Positions 1-5,423 are shown, counted from the first letter of the stretch. The stretch: DNA of 6,125 nucleotides from Pseudomonadota bacterium (GCA_015222985.1 JADFWI010000631.1:1-6125), one strand, 5' to 3'. Notes: generated by a model not told the origin, from the sequence alone. Made by a program: numbers and translations.

Positions 1-82
1 AACTCGGAAAAAGCCATCAAATACGGAGGGTTGGCAAAAAGCACCATATCCTGATCATCTTGTAAATCCTGTCTGACTCATT
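1..82. other. Non-coding end downstream of rpe
   Basis: This short stretch follows the rpe stop codon at the left edge of the window. I see no gene in it. On the minus strand a 15-codon frame starting at the ATG at 45-47 runs to the edge, but it has no properly spaced ribosome binding site and cannot be judged. A GCCA/TGGC inverted repeat with a 15-nt loop next to a run of T (minus strand) is too weak to call a terminator. A degenerate 9-nt repeat lies at 48-74 and is listed separately. Confidence 0.5.
48..74. repeat. Degenerate 9-nt tandem repeat, three units
   Basis: Three consecutive 9-mers on the plus strand read ATCCTGATC, ATCTTGTAA and ATCCTGTCT, with approximate consensus ATCCTGTAA. 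The block lies 9 nt past the rpe stop codon, in what is probably an intergenic gap. Similar ATCCTGT-type short repeats occur between genes in various bacteria as far as I recall, but I cannot verify the family here. Three imperfect units is a small sample, so this could be chance. Confidence 0.45.
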
Positions 83-739
83 TTAGCGTCCGATAAGAGA
101 ACGAAATTTTCCGATGGTCGCACCGTAGTCGGAGCTCCCAAAGATGGCCGAGCCTGCCACAAATGCATCGGCCCCTGCCTCTGACACAGACTGAATGACA
201 TCCTGGTTTACGCCCCCGTCAACCTCGATGAGGACGTTCGGGTTCTTTGAATCGATAATGGATCTGAGGTCTCTTATCTTCTGAATGGCCTGTGGAATGA
301 ACTTCTGGCCCCCAAAACCCGGGTTTACACTCATGACGAGAACGAGGTCCACATCCTCCAAAACCCATTCTATCTTTGAAAGGGAGGTCGCCGGATTCAG
401 CGACACTCCGGCCTTGACACCCAGGTTTTTGATGGCTTGAATTGTCCTATGTAGATGGTAACAAGCTTCTGCATGAACCGTCAGATAGGCGCTCCCTGCT
501 TTGGCAAACACTTCAAGATACTGGTCCGGATTTTCAATCATAAGGTGCACATCCAGAGGGAGTTCGGTCACCCTACTAACCGCTTCGACAACCAGCGGCC
601 CGATAGTTATATTGGGGACAAAGTGGCCGTCCATGACATCCACATGGATCCAATCTGCCCCGGCAGCCTCTACCGCCTTGACTTCCTCACCGAGTCTTGA
701 AAAATCTGCTGACAATATGGATGGCGCTATCAGTTTCAT
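83..739 (-). CDS. rpe: Ribulose-phosphate 3-epimerase
   Basis: This cytosolic TIM-barrel enzyme interconverts D-ribulose 5-phosphate and D-xylulose 5-phosphate in the pentose phosphate and Calvin pathways. The 218-residue product has the normal family length. It opens with MKLIAPSILSADF, with the substrate-contacting Ser8. The divalent-metal ligands are present as His32 and Asp34 (IHVDVMDGHF), His65 (DVHLMIENP) and Asp174 (IEVDGGV); Asp34 and Asp174 are the expected acid/base pair. The phosphate-binding segments MSVNPGFGGQ (136-145) and VAGSAIF (194-200) are intact. The ATG at 737-739 is chosen because AAAGGAG ends 4 nt before it. A TTG at 767-769 would add ten residues, but these overlap the upstream gene and encode the ribosome binding site itself. 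It is the last gene of the five-gene operon, 23 nt after the PASTA gene. Confidence 0.97.
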   Translation of the reverse strand: MKLIAPSILSADFSRLGEEVKAVEAAGADWIHVDVMDGHFVPNITIGPLVVEAVSRVTELPLDVHLMIENPDQYLEVFAKAGSAYLTVHAEACYHLHRTIQAIKNLGVKAGVSLNPATSLSKIEWVLEDVDLVLVMSVNPGFGGQKFIPQAIQKIRDLRSIIDSKNPNVLIEVDGGVNQDVIQSVSEAGADAFVAGSAIFGSSDYGATIGKFRSLIGR

Positions 740-743
740 ATTA

Positions 744-750
744 CTCCTTT
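744..750 (-). promoter_or_regulatory. Ribosome binding site of rpe
   Basis: The minus strand reads AAAGGAG followed by TAAT and then the ATG at 737-739. This near-perfect Shine-Dalgarno sequence fixes the rpe start and rules out the upstream TTG. Confidence 0.85.
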
Positions 751-762
751 CACTTTCATCTA

Positions 763-1761
763 TCACCAAAGATCTCCCATTTCAACCTCTGGGAAGGAAG
801 GCAGCTTGGCCTCCGTTGCAAAGGAATGACTCAACGTGAGTTCCCCATCCTCGTACAGGAAAAAAGTGGTTTCACGATGTTTCGGAAGGAGCATCCAAAT
901 CTCTTCTCCCGGATTCCCGAACACCTCATATAGATCGTAAAGCATGCCAAAGGCATTGATACGTAGCCGGATGTGCTTCTTCAAAAAACCATAAGAGACA
1001 TGATGACGAAAAAGGTAGAGTCCCTTGTCACGAAGCAAAACCTTTTCTTTCCTGTTGACTGTCAGATTCACCAGGCGTCCGGAAACAACCGGGAATCCGG
1101 ATCGAGGGTCTTGCTCCACCACGACGTCCTTGGGCATGTCATCTCTTTGAACATAGCGTATTCGGCCCAGGTTGAGTTGAGAACGCTCTAAAATAAGAAT
1201 GGCATCCTCCGGGGCCAGTCCGTCCAAATAGGGCATCTTGAATCTAACCGGCCGCCTGCCAAGGCCGATCAGCAAGTCAATGGCATCCCCCCGCTTCACT
1301 ACCTCGCCAGGAGCCGGAACCTGGCTTATAACCTCTCCTCTTACAGCCCCTTTACTGTAAGTTTTTGACACAACACCTTTTATGAGCCCGTTATCTTCCA
1401 TGACAATATTCGCCTCGCGCACACCCACTCCCACAACATTGGGCACAATCACAGTCTCTGGCCCCTTAGACACGATGATCCTTATATCACGGTCTTTCTT
1501 AACCTCAGCGCCGGGCCCAGGCTCCTGACCTGCCACATGGTTCTTTGGGATATCGGCCCTGTATTCATAACCCCTAACCTTGGTATTGAGTCCCAGGTCG
1601 GTAAGGAGCTCCAGGGCATACACAACATCCTTTCCCACCAGGTCAGGCACTACCACGACATCTTCGCTCCTGATAATGAGCCGTAACGTAATATATCCGG
1701 TGATCCCGGCAAGGGCGATAAAAAGACAGAACAACACGCCTATCTTTAAGAGCGGTTTCAC
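763..1761 (-). CDS. Membrane-anchored triple-PASTA protein
   Basis: The 332-residue product has a short basic N-terminus and one hydrophobic segment (about 8-30), so it is probably anchored in the inner membrane with the rest in the periplasm. Three PASTA domains follow: about 35-99 (VVVVPDLVGK to IIVSKGP), 103-167 (VIVPNVVG to IDLLIGLG) and 173-236 (RFKMPYLDG to VNLTVNR). PASTA domains typically bind peptidoglycan muropeptides or beta-lactam-like ligands. The remaining region, 240-332, is of unknown type, rich in aromatic and beta-like segments. There is no kinase or penicillin-binding domain. The start is GTG at 1759-1761, overlapping the rsmB stop as GTGA, with AAAGG 7 nt upstream, so translation is probably coupled. 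Its position between rsmB and rpe matches that of PrkC in Firmicutes. A role in cell-wall sensing is an inference. Confidence 0.9.
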   Translation of the reverse strand: MKPLLKIGVLFCLFIALAGITGYITLRLIIRSEDVVVVPDLVGKDVVYALELLTDLGLNTKVRGYEYRADIPKNHVAGQEPGPGAEVKKDRDIRIIVSKGPETVIVPNVVGVGVREANIVMEDNGLIKGVVSKTYSKGAVRGEVISQVPAPGEVVKRGDAIDLLIGLGRRPVRFKMPYLDGLAPEDAILILERSQLNLGRIRYVQRDDMPKDVVVEQDPRSGFPVVSGRLVNLTVNRKEKVLLRDKGLYLFRHHVSYGFLKKHIRLRINAFGMLYDLYEVFGNPGEEIWMLLPKHRETTFFLYEDGELTLSHSFATEAKLPSFPEVEMGDLW

Positions 1762-3119
1762 GGCGCAACCTTTCTCAGGCGAACGGCAAAGAACCCGTCC
1801 ATGTCGTGCTCATGCGGTAGAGTTCTGAAAATACCTGACCTGTCAACAAAAGGTCCGCAGATCTCGTCAGGTCCGGCAGACAGATCGTTTATAGCAAAAT
1901 CGCTGCGGCTTTTCAAAAAATCTTCTAATACCTTCTCCCCCTCTTCGGGCTCAAAACTACAGACACAGTAAACCAAAAGCCCCCCTTTTTTCACTAATCG
2001 AGCCAGACCGGCCAATAAACGTTGCTGTTTGCTTTGAAGTCTGGCTAGATCCTCTGCCTGTTTTTTCCATTTGATGTCAGGGTTTCTCCGAATGACGCCA
2101 AGACCAGAACAGGGTGCATCAAGCAATATTCGGTCAAAGGTTTCAGCGAGCTTCTCAGGAATAGACGCTGCAAGGTCATGGCGTAATGTTGTAACTGAAG
2201 AAATGTCAAGCCTTGTCATGAAGGCTTTCAGTTCGGACAACTTCCGGGATTGGTAATCCACGGCCGTTATCTTCCCACCATCTTTCATAAGCTGGGCAAT
2301 ATGTCCGGTCTTGCCGCCAAGGCCCGCACAGGCATCCAAAATCATCTCTCCAGGTTTTGGTTCAAGCAGGTAGCTTATGAGTTGCGCGGCCTCGTCCTGA
2401 ACCTGAAACCAGCCTTTCTGAAACGCCGGCATTTCACGGATTGACTGTCGCAGACCTCTGAGGGTGAGCCCTTCAGGAGCAAACCTGGTCTGGCTGATCT
2501 TGTTCACATGGGCGCTGAGAGACTCGCCCAGCCTCTCCCGAGAGACCTTTAGGGTATTGGCGCGGACCGTCACAGGAGGGATCTCATTGTTCGCCTTGCA
2601 AAGCCTCTTAGCATCTTCAACGCCCATACGCTTCACCCACCTTTTGACCATCCAGGCAGGGTGGGATTCCTGAATGGCAATGGCGGCAACCGGGTCATCG
2701 TTATAATCCGGCAGAGGGATCTCATTTTTCCTCTGCGCGGCTGATCGAAGTATGGCATTGACAAACCCCACTACCCAACTCGGCGCCCTCCTTTTTGCCA
2801 GTTCAACAGAATCGTTAACTGCGGCTGAAACAGGAACCCGGGAAAGGAACAATATTTGATATAGCCCCAGGCGAACGATGTTCAGGACCAGTGGGTCAAT
2901 CTTGTGAAAGGGAGTTCTTGAAAGGTGTTGAATCACCCAATCAAGGCGACTGCGCCACCGGAGGACCCCGTACACCAGTTGGGTGACCAAGGCACGGTCG
3001 CGCTGAATCAGTTGAGGCTTCTGTTCAAAGGCCCGGGTGAGCAGATGATCCAGAGTAACGTTCGAGTCGTTGCTGGCGGCTAAAACAGAAAGGGCAATCT
3101 GCCGTGCAATGGCTGCCAT
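1758..3119 (-). CDS. rsmB: 16S rRNA (cytosine-967-C5)-methyltransferase
   Basis: RsmB (also Sun/RrmB) methylates C967 of 16S rRNA using S-adenosylmethionine. The 453-residue protein has the two-part family layout: a NusB-like RNA-binding domain at about 4-130 (QLVYGVLRWRSRLDW; VNDSVELAKR) and a Rossmann-fold methyltransferase domain at about 235-450. The SAM-binding motif I is DACAGLGGKT (262-271), slightly divergent from the usual CAAPGGKT. Motif IV is LLDAPCSGLGVIRRNPDIKW (332-351), with its conserved Cys337. Motif VI is VYCVCSFEPEEGE (383-395), with Cys387 as the expected catalytic nucleophile. The C-terminal HDMDGFFAVRLRK is typical. The ATG lies 7 nt after the fmt stop with only a weak ribosome binding site, and the gene ends in a GTGA overlap with the PASTA gene. 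Confidence 0.96.
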   Translation of the reverse strand: MAAIARQIALSVLAASNDSNVTLDHLLTRAFEQKPQLIQRDRALVTQLVYGVLRWRSRLDWVIQHLSRTPFHKIDPLVLNIVRLGLYQILFLSRVPVSAAVNDSVELAKRRAPSWVVGFVNAILRSAAQRKNEIPLPDYNDDPVAAIAIQESHPAWMVKRWVKRMGVEDAKRLCKANNEIPPVTVRANTLKVSRERLGESLSAHVNKISQTRFAPEGLTLRGLRQSIREMPAFQKGWFQVQDEAAQLISYLLEPKPGEMILDACAGLGGKTGHIAQLMKDGGKITAVDYQSRKLSELKAFMTRLDISSVTTLRHDLAASIPEKLAETFDRILLDAPCSGLGVIRRNPDIKWKKQAEDLARLQSKQQRLLAGLARLVKKGGLLVYCVCSFEPEEGEKVLEDFLKSRSDFAINDLSAGPDEICGPFVDRSGIFRTLPHEHDMDGFFAVRLRKVAP

Positions 3120-3126
3120 AGCCTGG

Positions 3127-4065
3127 CTACCCCAAGATTGTGCCGGGCGGCACAGGGCAGCCCCTCAAGAATTCCTCAACATCAAGCCGCTTTCCGGATT
3201 CAAGCTGAACCTCTTTCAAAGCCAGGACCCCCCGGCCCGTTGCCACGCCAAGATCCCCGGGAAAGCCATCCAACATGGTCCCTGGCTTTTCCCGAGCCCC
3301 CTTCTGGAGATCTTTCGCCTTGAATATCTTGAGCCTCTTGCCAAAGAGGAAGGTAAAAGCCCCTGGCCACGGATTCATCCCGCGAACAAAAGCATCCAGG
3401 GAGTTTGCATCCTTGGTCCAGTCGACATATCCGTCTTCTTTCTTCAAAAAGGGCGCATACGTAGCCTTTGATTTGTCCTGTGGCGTGCCCGCAAGATGCC
3501 CCTGTTTGAGCCGCTCCAATGTATCAATGAGCAGTCCAGCCCCCATCTCGGCCAACTGGTTGTGAAGCGTCCCGGAAGTCTCGTCCGGGCCAATCAACAC
3601 TTTGGCGGTCAGGAGTATGTCTCCTGTATCCATACCCTCATCCATCCACATGGTGGTCACGCCCGTCTCCTTGTCGCCATTGATAATTGCCCGCTGGATG
3701 GGGGCGGGCCCACGATATTTGGGAAGAAGAGACGCATGGATATTGATGGCGCCCACGCGGGGAATCGCCAGAACCGAGCCCGGCAAAATCTGGCCGTAGG
3801 CAACTACGACAAAGAGGTCCGGATTTAGCCCGATTATCCTTTCAAGAAACCAGGATTCCTTTACCTTAACCGGCTGCAATACAGGATACCCAAACGCACT
3901 TGCAGCTTGCTTGACAGGTGATGCAACCAAACGGCGGCCGCGTCCCTTTGGCCGGTCTGGCTTGGTGGCAACAGCAAGGACGTCATTACTGCTGCCATGA
4001 AGGGCCTTGAGGGTTGGCACCGCAAACTCCGGAGTGCCCATGAATATGATACGGAAAGGCTTCAC
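3127..4065 (-). CDS. fmt: Methionyl-tRNA formyltransferase
   Basis: Fmt formylates Met-tRNA(fMet) using 10-formyltetrahydrofolate, making the bacterial initiator tRNA. The 312-residue product matches the family length and carries the N-terminal signature RIIFMGTPEFAVPTL, the folate-site loop INIHASLLPKYRGPAPIQ (107-124) and MDEGMDTGDI (141-150). The catalytic residues Asn108, His110 and Asp146 are present. A C-terminal OB-like domain (about 205-312) contains GMNPWPGAFT. The start codon is GTG at 4063-4065: an in-frame TAA stands two codons upstream, and the next ATG would remove the conserved N-terminus. No clear Shine-Dalgarno sequence precedes it. The usual partner def (peptide deformylase) is not in this window; the gene upstream by 21 nt is the selenoprotein. 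Confidence 0.97.
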   Translation of the reverse strand: MKPFRIIFMGTPEFAVPTLKALHGSSNDVLAVATKPDRPKGRGRRLVASPVKQAASAFGYPVLQPVKVKESWFLERIIGLNPDLFVVVAYGQILPGSVLAIPRVGAINIHASLLPKYRGPAPIQRAIINGDKETGVTTMWMDEGMDTGDILLTAKVLIGPDETSGTLHNQLAEMGAGLLIDTLERLKQGHLAGTPQDKSKATYAPFLKKEDGYVDWTKDANSLDAFVRGMNPWPGAFTFLFGKRLKIFKAKDLQKGAREKPGTMLDGFPGDLGVATGRGVLALKEVQLESGKRLDVEEFLRGCPVPPGTILG

Positions 4066-4086
4066 ATTTTACAAGTAATACAGTTG

Positions 4087-5127
4087 CTACAAAATCTCAA
4101 ACCTGATGGGCACTTCAAGGACCTTACTGCCCTTCTGGTTCGTATAAATTTTCATATGGTCTTCGTTTGGCCCCTTCTGGAGCTTATCAAAAATTGGCTC
4201 AACCATGAGCTGCACAGTTCGACCTCGCTGCATCTGCCGGGTAACGACCTTAAAGAGCGATTTTTCCAGTTCTACCTTTTCAATCTTCAAGTCATTGCCC
4301 TTGTTCAAAATAACCATGACCGGACGTCTCATGAATTTGCTCTTTTTCTTCAACTCCTGCATCCGCTCATCTGACATGCGGCCAAAGCTCACAACCTTTG
4401 GCCTGACCTCAAGGGGCGCCCTGACATTTCCTGAAATCCGGATCACCACCTCAGGTTTTTCAGCATAGTTGGTCGTTAGTTTCACCTGCCCCTGGTATCT
4501 AGTCTCCTTGTCGACTTTGTTCCTAACCTTAACCTCATACCTACGACCTTTTTCGATCTCGCGTAGTTCTACTTCAACCTTATCCGGAATCGAGACCGAC
4601 GCGACTTTGACGCTCAAGGGCTTCTTCTTTTCTCCCCGTAAGTGGACTACCCTTTCGATCTTCTCTCCCAAAATTCCGTTGAGATGAACGTACCTGGGAT
4701 TCATATGGATGGGAGCCCATATTTTTCCCTTCATGCCAATGGTCACCTGAGGATGCTTGGGATCGTTTGTAAACACACGGGCACTCTTGTGCAAACTGCC
4801 CTGGTATCCCTTTGTCCGCACTTCCAACATAATCTTGCCCTCCTCTCCTGGAGGGATGGTCCGGTCAAACCTGGCCACGCTGCAGCCTCAGCCGGGCTTG
4901 ACGTTTTTGATCTGCAGGGGGGCCGTGCCCCGGTTAAAGACGCGAAACTCGTGTCTTACTGTCTCTCCCTGGGGCACCTGCTTAAAGTCGTAGATGGGGT
5001 TTTCCACCTCGATAACCGGCGCCGCGTCTTTTTGCTCCGTAGCTTGTTTTTGCTCCGTAGCTTGAACAAAACCTGCCAACACTACCAGGACAAAGCATCC
5101 CCACAATGTCGCTCTCAAAATCCTCAT
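4087..5127 (-). CDS. Exported DUF1573-type selenoprotein (UGA read as Sec80)
   Basis: I read this as one 346-residue protein with an in-frame TGA at codon 80. Residues 1-23 look like a signal peptide (hydrophobic LWGCFVLVVLAGFV, likely cleavage after VQA). Residues about 38-135 resemble DUF1573: IYDFKQVPQGETVRHEFRVFNRG, LQIKNVKPG, then U80-G81-C82, then IPPGEEGKI and VFTNDPKHPQVTI. Known members have Cys-Gly-Cys where this protein has Sec-Gly-Cys. Two further Ig/ASH-like repeats follow, ending near TTNYAEKPEVVIRISG (217-233) and YTNQKGSKVLEVPI (329-342). C82 is the only cysteine of the mature protein. The two halves share one frame, the downstream half remains open for 266 codons, and a SECIS-like hairpin follows the TGA. 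The ATG at 5125-5127 has AAGGAG 8 nt upstream. It heads the fmt operon. Its function is unknown; a periplasmic redox or metal-binding role is inference. The alternative is a nonsense mutation or sequencing error. Confidence 0.85.
4857..4877 (-). promoter_or_regulatory. Bacterial SECIS-like hairpin
   Basis: On the minus strand, 10 nt after the TGA, the RNA can fold as UGG/CCA, then CC/GG, then GG/CC, closing a UUUGA loop. Single bulged A bases occur on each arm (4872 and 4860), giving seven Watson-Crick pairs plus a possible outer G-U pair. If the inner two pairs open, the loop reads AGGUUUGACC, close to the AGGUCU loop of the E. coli fdhF SECIS. The spacing from UGA to stem is also close to the 11 nt I recall for fdhF. 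Bacterial SECIS elements lie within the coding region just after the UGA and bind SelB. The fold was worked out by hand, not computed. Confidence 0.7.
4888..4890 (-). other. In-frame UGA, predicted selenocysteine codon
   Basis: The minus strand reads AAG CCC GGC TGA GGC TGC AGC, that is K-P-G-U-G-C-S. The codon falls on the first Cys of the Cys-Gly-Cys motif of DUF1573-type domains, the expected position for a Cys-to-Sec exchange. If it were a true stop, the product would be a 79-residue peptide ending just before its probable active site. The rest of the frame would have no credible start: the first candidate is a GTG at 4876-4878 without a ribosome binding site. Confidence 0.85.
5029..5064 (-). 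repeat. Perfect 18-nt tandem duplication in the selenoprotein gene
   Basis: Two identical 18-nt units (5029-5046 and 5047-5064) encode QATEQK twice, at residues 22-27 and 28-33. The duplication lies at the predicted signal-peptidase site (VQA before TEQ) and repeats the QA-TEQ context. The exact identity indicates a recent duplication or an active slippage site. The length keeps the reading frame. Confidence 0.95.
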
Positions 5128-5135
5128 CAATTTTT

Positions 5136-5141
5136 CTCCTT
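5136..5141 (-). promoter_or_regulatory. Ribosome binding site of the selenoprotein gene
   Basis: The minus strand has AAGGAG, then AAAAATTG, then the ATG at 5125-5127. The 8-nt spacing supports this ATG. The adjacent TTG at 5128-5130 is a possible but weaker start that would add one residue. A TTG at 5152-5154 lies upstream of the site and is unlikely. Confidence 0.85.
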
Positions 5142-5215
5142 GATAAACAGTCAATCGGAACCTGTCGTAGTCATTCTTGCCGCTGATCTTACCCTGCCGT
5201 CAATAGCCATTGTGA

Positions 5216-5244
5216 AATATACTCACATTTCAATCTTAAGTCAA
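5216..5244 (-). promoter_or_regulatory. Sigma70-type promoter of the selenoprotein-fmt-rsmB-PASTA-rpe operon
   Basis: The minus strand carries TTGACT (5239-5244), a 17-nt spacer and TATATT (5216-5221). Both hexamers match consensus at five of six positions with ideal spacing. Transcription would start near 5209, leaving a leader of about 80 nt before the ATG at 5127. No other equally good promoter was seen for this operon within the gap. Confidence 0.75.
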
Positions 5245-5245
5245 C

Positions 5246-5264
5246 GAACAGGCAGAAACTGTTC
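5246..5264. promoter_or_regulatory. Inverted repeat GAACAG-N7-CTGTTC abutting the operon -35 box
   Basis: Perfect 6-bp arms GAACAG (5246-5251) and CTGTTC (5259-5264) are separated by 7 bp. The site lies 1 bp upstream of the -35 hexamer of the leftward promoter, a usual position for an activator or repressor. The outer GAAC/GTTC half-sites match those of the LexA operators in this window, but the spacing is 11 instead of 4, so LexA binding is doubtful. The binding protein is unknown. Confidence 0.45.
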
Positions 5265-5323
5265 AGGCTTTCCCCTGGCCGCCCATACCATTTTTCTCAT
5301 TTCATTTGGCCTCCCATATCACC

Positions 5324-5337
5324 CCTGCCTTCGCAGG
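5324..5337. repeat. Small CCTGC-CTTC-GCAGG hairpin
   Basis: A perfect 5-bp stem with a CTTC loop lies in the gap between the divergent promoters. A run of seven T begins 7 nt after it on the plus strand, but this is too far for a standard intrinsic terminator, and no plus-strand gene lies upstream. It may be a remnant of a palindromic intergenic repeat. Confidence 0.4.
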
Positions 5338-5352
5338 CCGCGACTTTTTTTC

Positions 5353-5380
5353 TTGACAAATAGAACATTTGTTCTATGCT
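5353..5380 (+). promoter_or_regulatory. lexA promoter
   Basis: A consensus TTGACA (5353-5358) is followed after 16 nt by TATGCT (5375-5380), a four-of-six -10 match. Transcription should begin near 5387, giving a leader of about 37 nt. The first LexA operator fills the spacer and the second covers the start region, so LexA bound at either would block RNA polymerase. Confidence 0.8.
5361..5376. promoter_or_regulatory. LexA operator 1
   Basis: The site reads TAGAAC-ATTT-GTTCTA, with perfect 6-bp inverted arms. It matches the GAAC-N4-GTTC SOS box typical of Gram-positive LexA proteins rather than the CTGT-N8-ACAG box of gammaproteobacteria. It lies between the -35 and -10 hexamers of lexA. Confidence 0.9.
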
Positions 5381-5388
5381 GCAAAATA

Positions 5389-5404
5389 TAGAACGTATGT
5401 TCTA
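5389..5404. promoter_or_regulatory. LexA operator 2
   Basis: The site reads TAGAAC-GTAT-GTTCTA, with the same arms as operator 1 and only the central four bases different. It lies 28 bp downstream, centre to centre, over the expected transcription start and early leader, 19 bp before the lexA ATG. Two sites suggest tight or cooperative autorepression. Confidence 0.9.
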
Positions 5405-5410
5405 CTTACA

Positions 5411-5416
5411 GGGGAG
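5411..5416 (+). promoter_or_regulatory. Ribosome binding site of lexA
   Basis: GGGGAG lies 7 nt before the ATG at 5424-5426. An in-frame ATG at 5376 is inside the promoter and upstream of this site, so it is not the start. Confidence 0.8.
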
Positions 5417-5423
5417 ATGCCTT

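Noticed and set aside
6..40. Intrinsic terminator for the rpe operon (GCCA/TGGC next to T runs on the minus strand)
   Set aside because: The stem is only 4 bp with a 15-nt loop, which is not convincing; the real terminator may lie outside the window.
1..47. Start of another minus-strand gene after rpe
   Set aside because: Only 15 codons are visible, with the nearest AGGA too close to the ATG and no recognisable protein motif.
740..769. Upstream TTG start extending rpe by ten residues
   Set aside because: The extension overlaps the PASTA gene and translates the ribosome binding site; family members begin at the MKLIAPSILSADF-type methionine.
4087..4878. A separate 263-codon gene starting at the GTG at 4876-4878
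   Set aside because: There is no ribosome binding site before this GTG, the start would lie in the middle of a DUF1573-type domain, and the frame is continuous with the upstream signal-peptide half apart from one UGA.
4888..5127. A complete small exported protein of 79 residues, or a pseudogene caused by a nonsense mutation
   Set aside because: It would stop just before the conserved motif. There is no other lesion in the gene, the UGA sits on a conserved Cys position, and a SECIS-like hairpin follows. Sequencing error is not fully excluded.
5324..5353. Intrinsic terminator formed by the CCTGC hairpin and following T-run
   Set aside because: The T-run is 7 nt from the stem, the stem is only 5 bp, and there is no plus-strand gene upstream to terminate.
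4642..5391. A 249-codon open frame on the plus strand opposite the selenoprotein gene
   Set aside because: It is antisense to a gene with clear family motifs, crosses the promoter region, shows no recognisable domain and has no ribosome binding site; it is a shadow frame.
5376..5423. Upstream in-frame ATG as the start of lexA
   Set aside because: This ATG lies in the -10 box and the first LexA operator, upstream of the expected transcription start. The ATG at 5424 has a well-placed GGGGAG.
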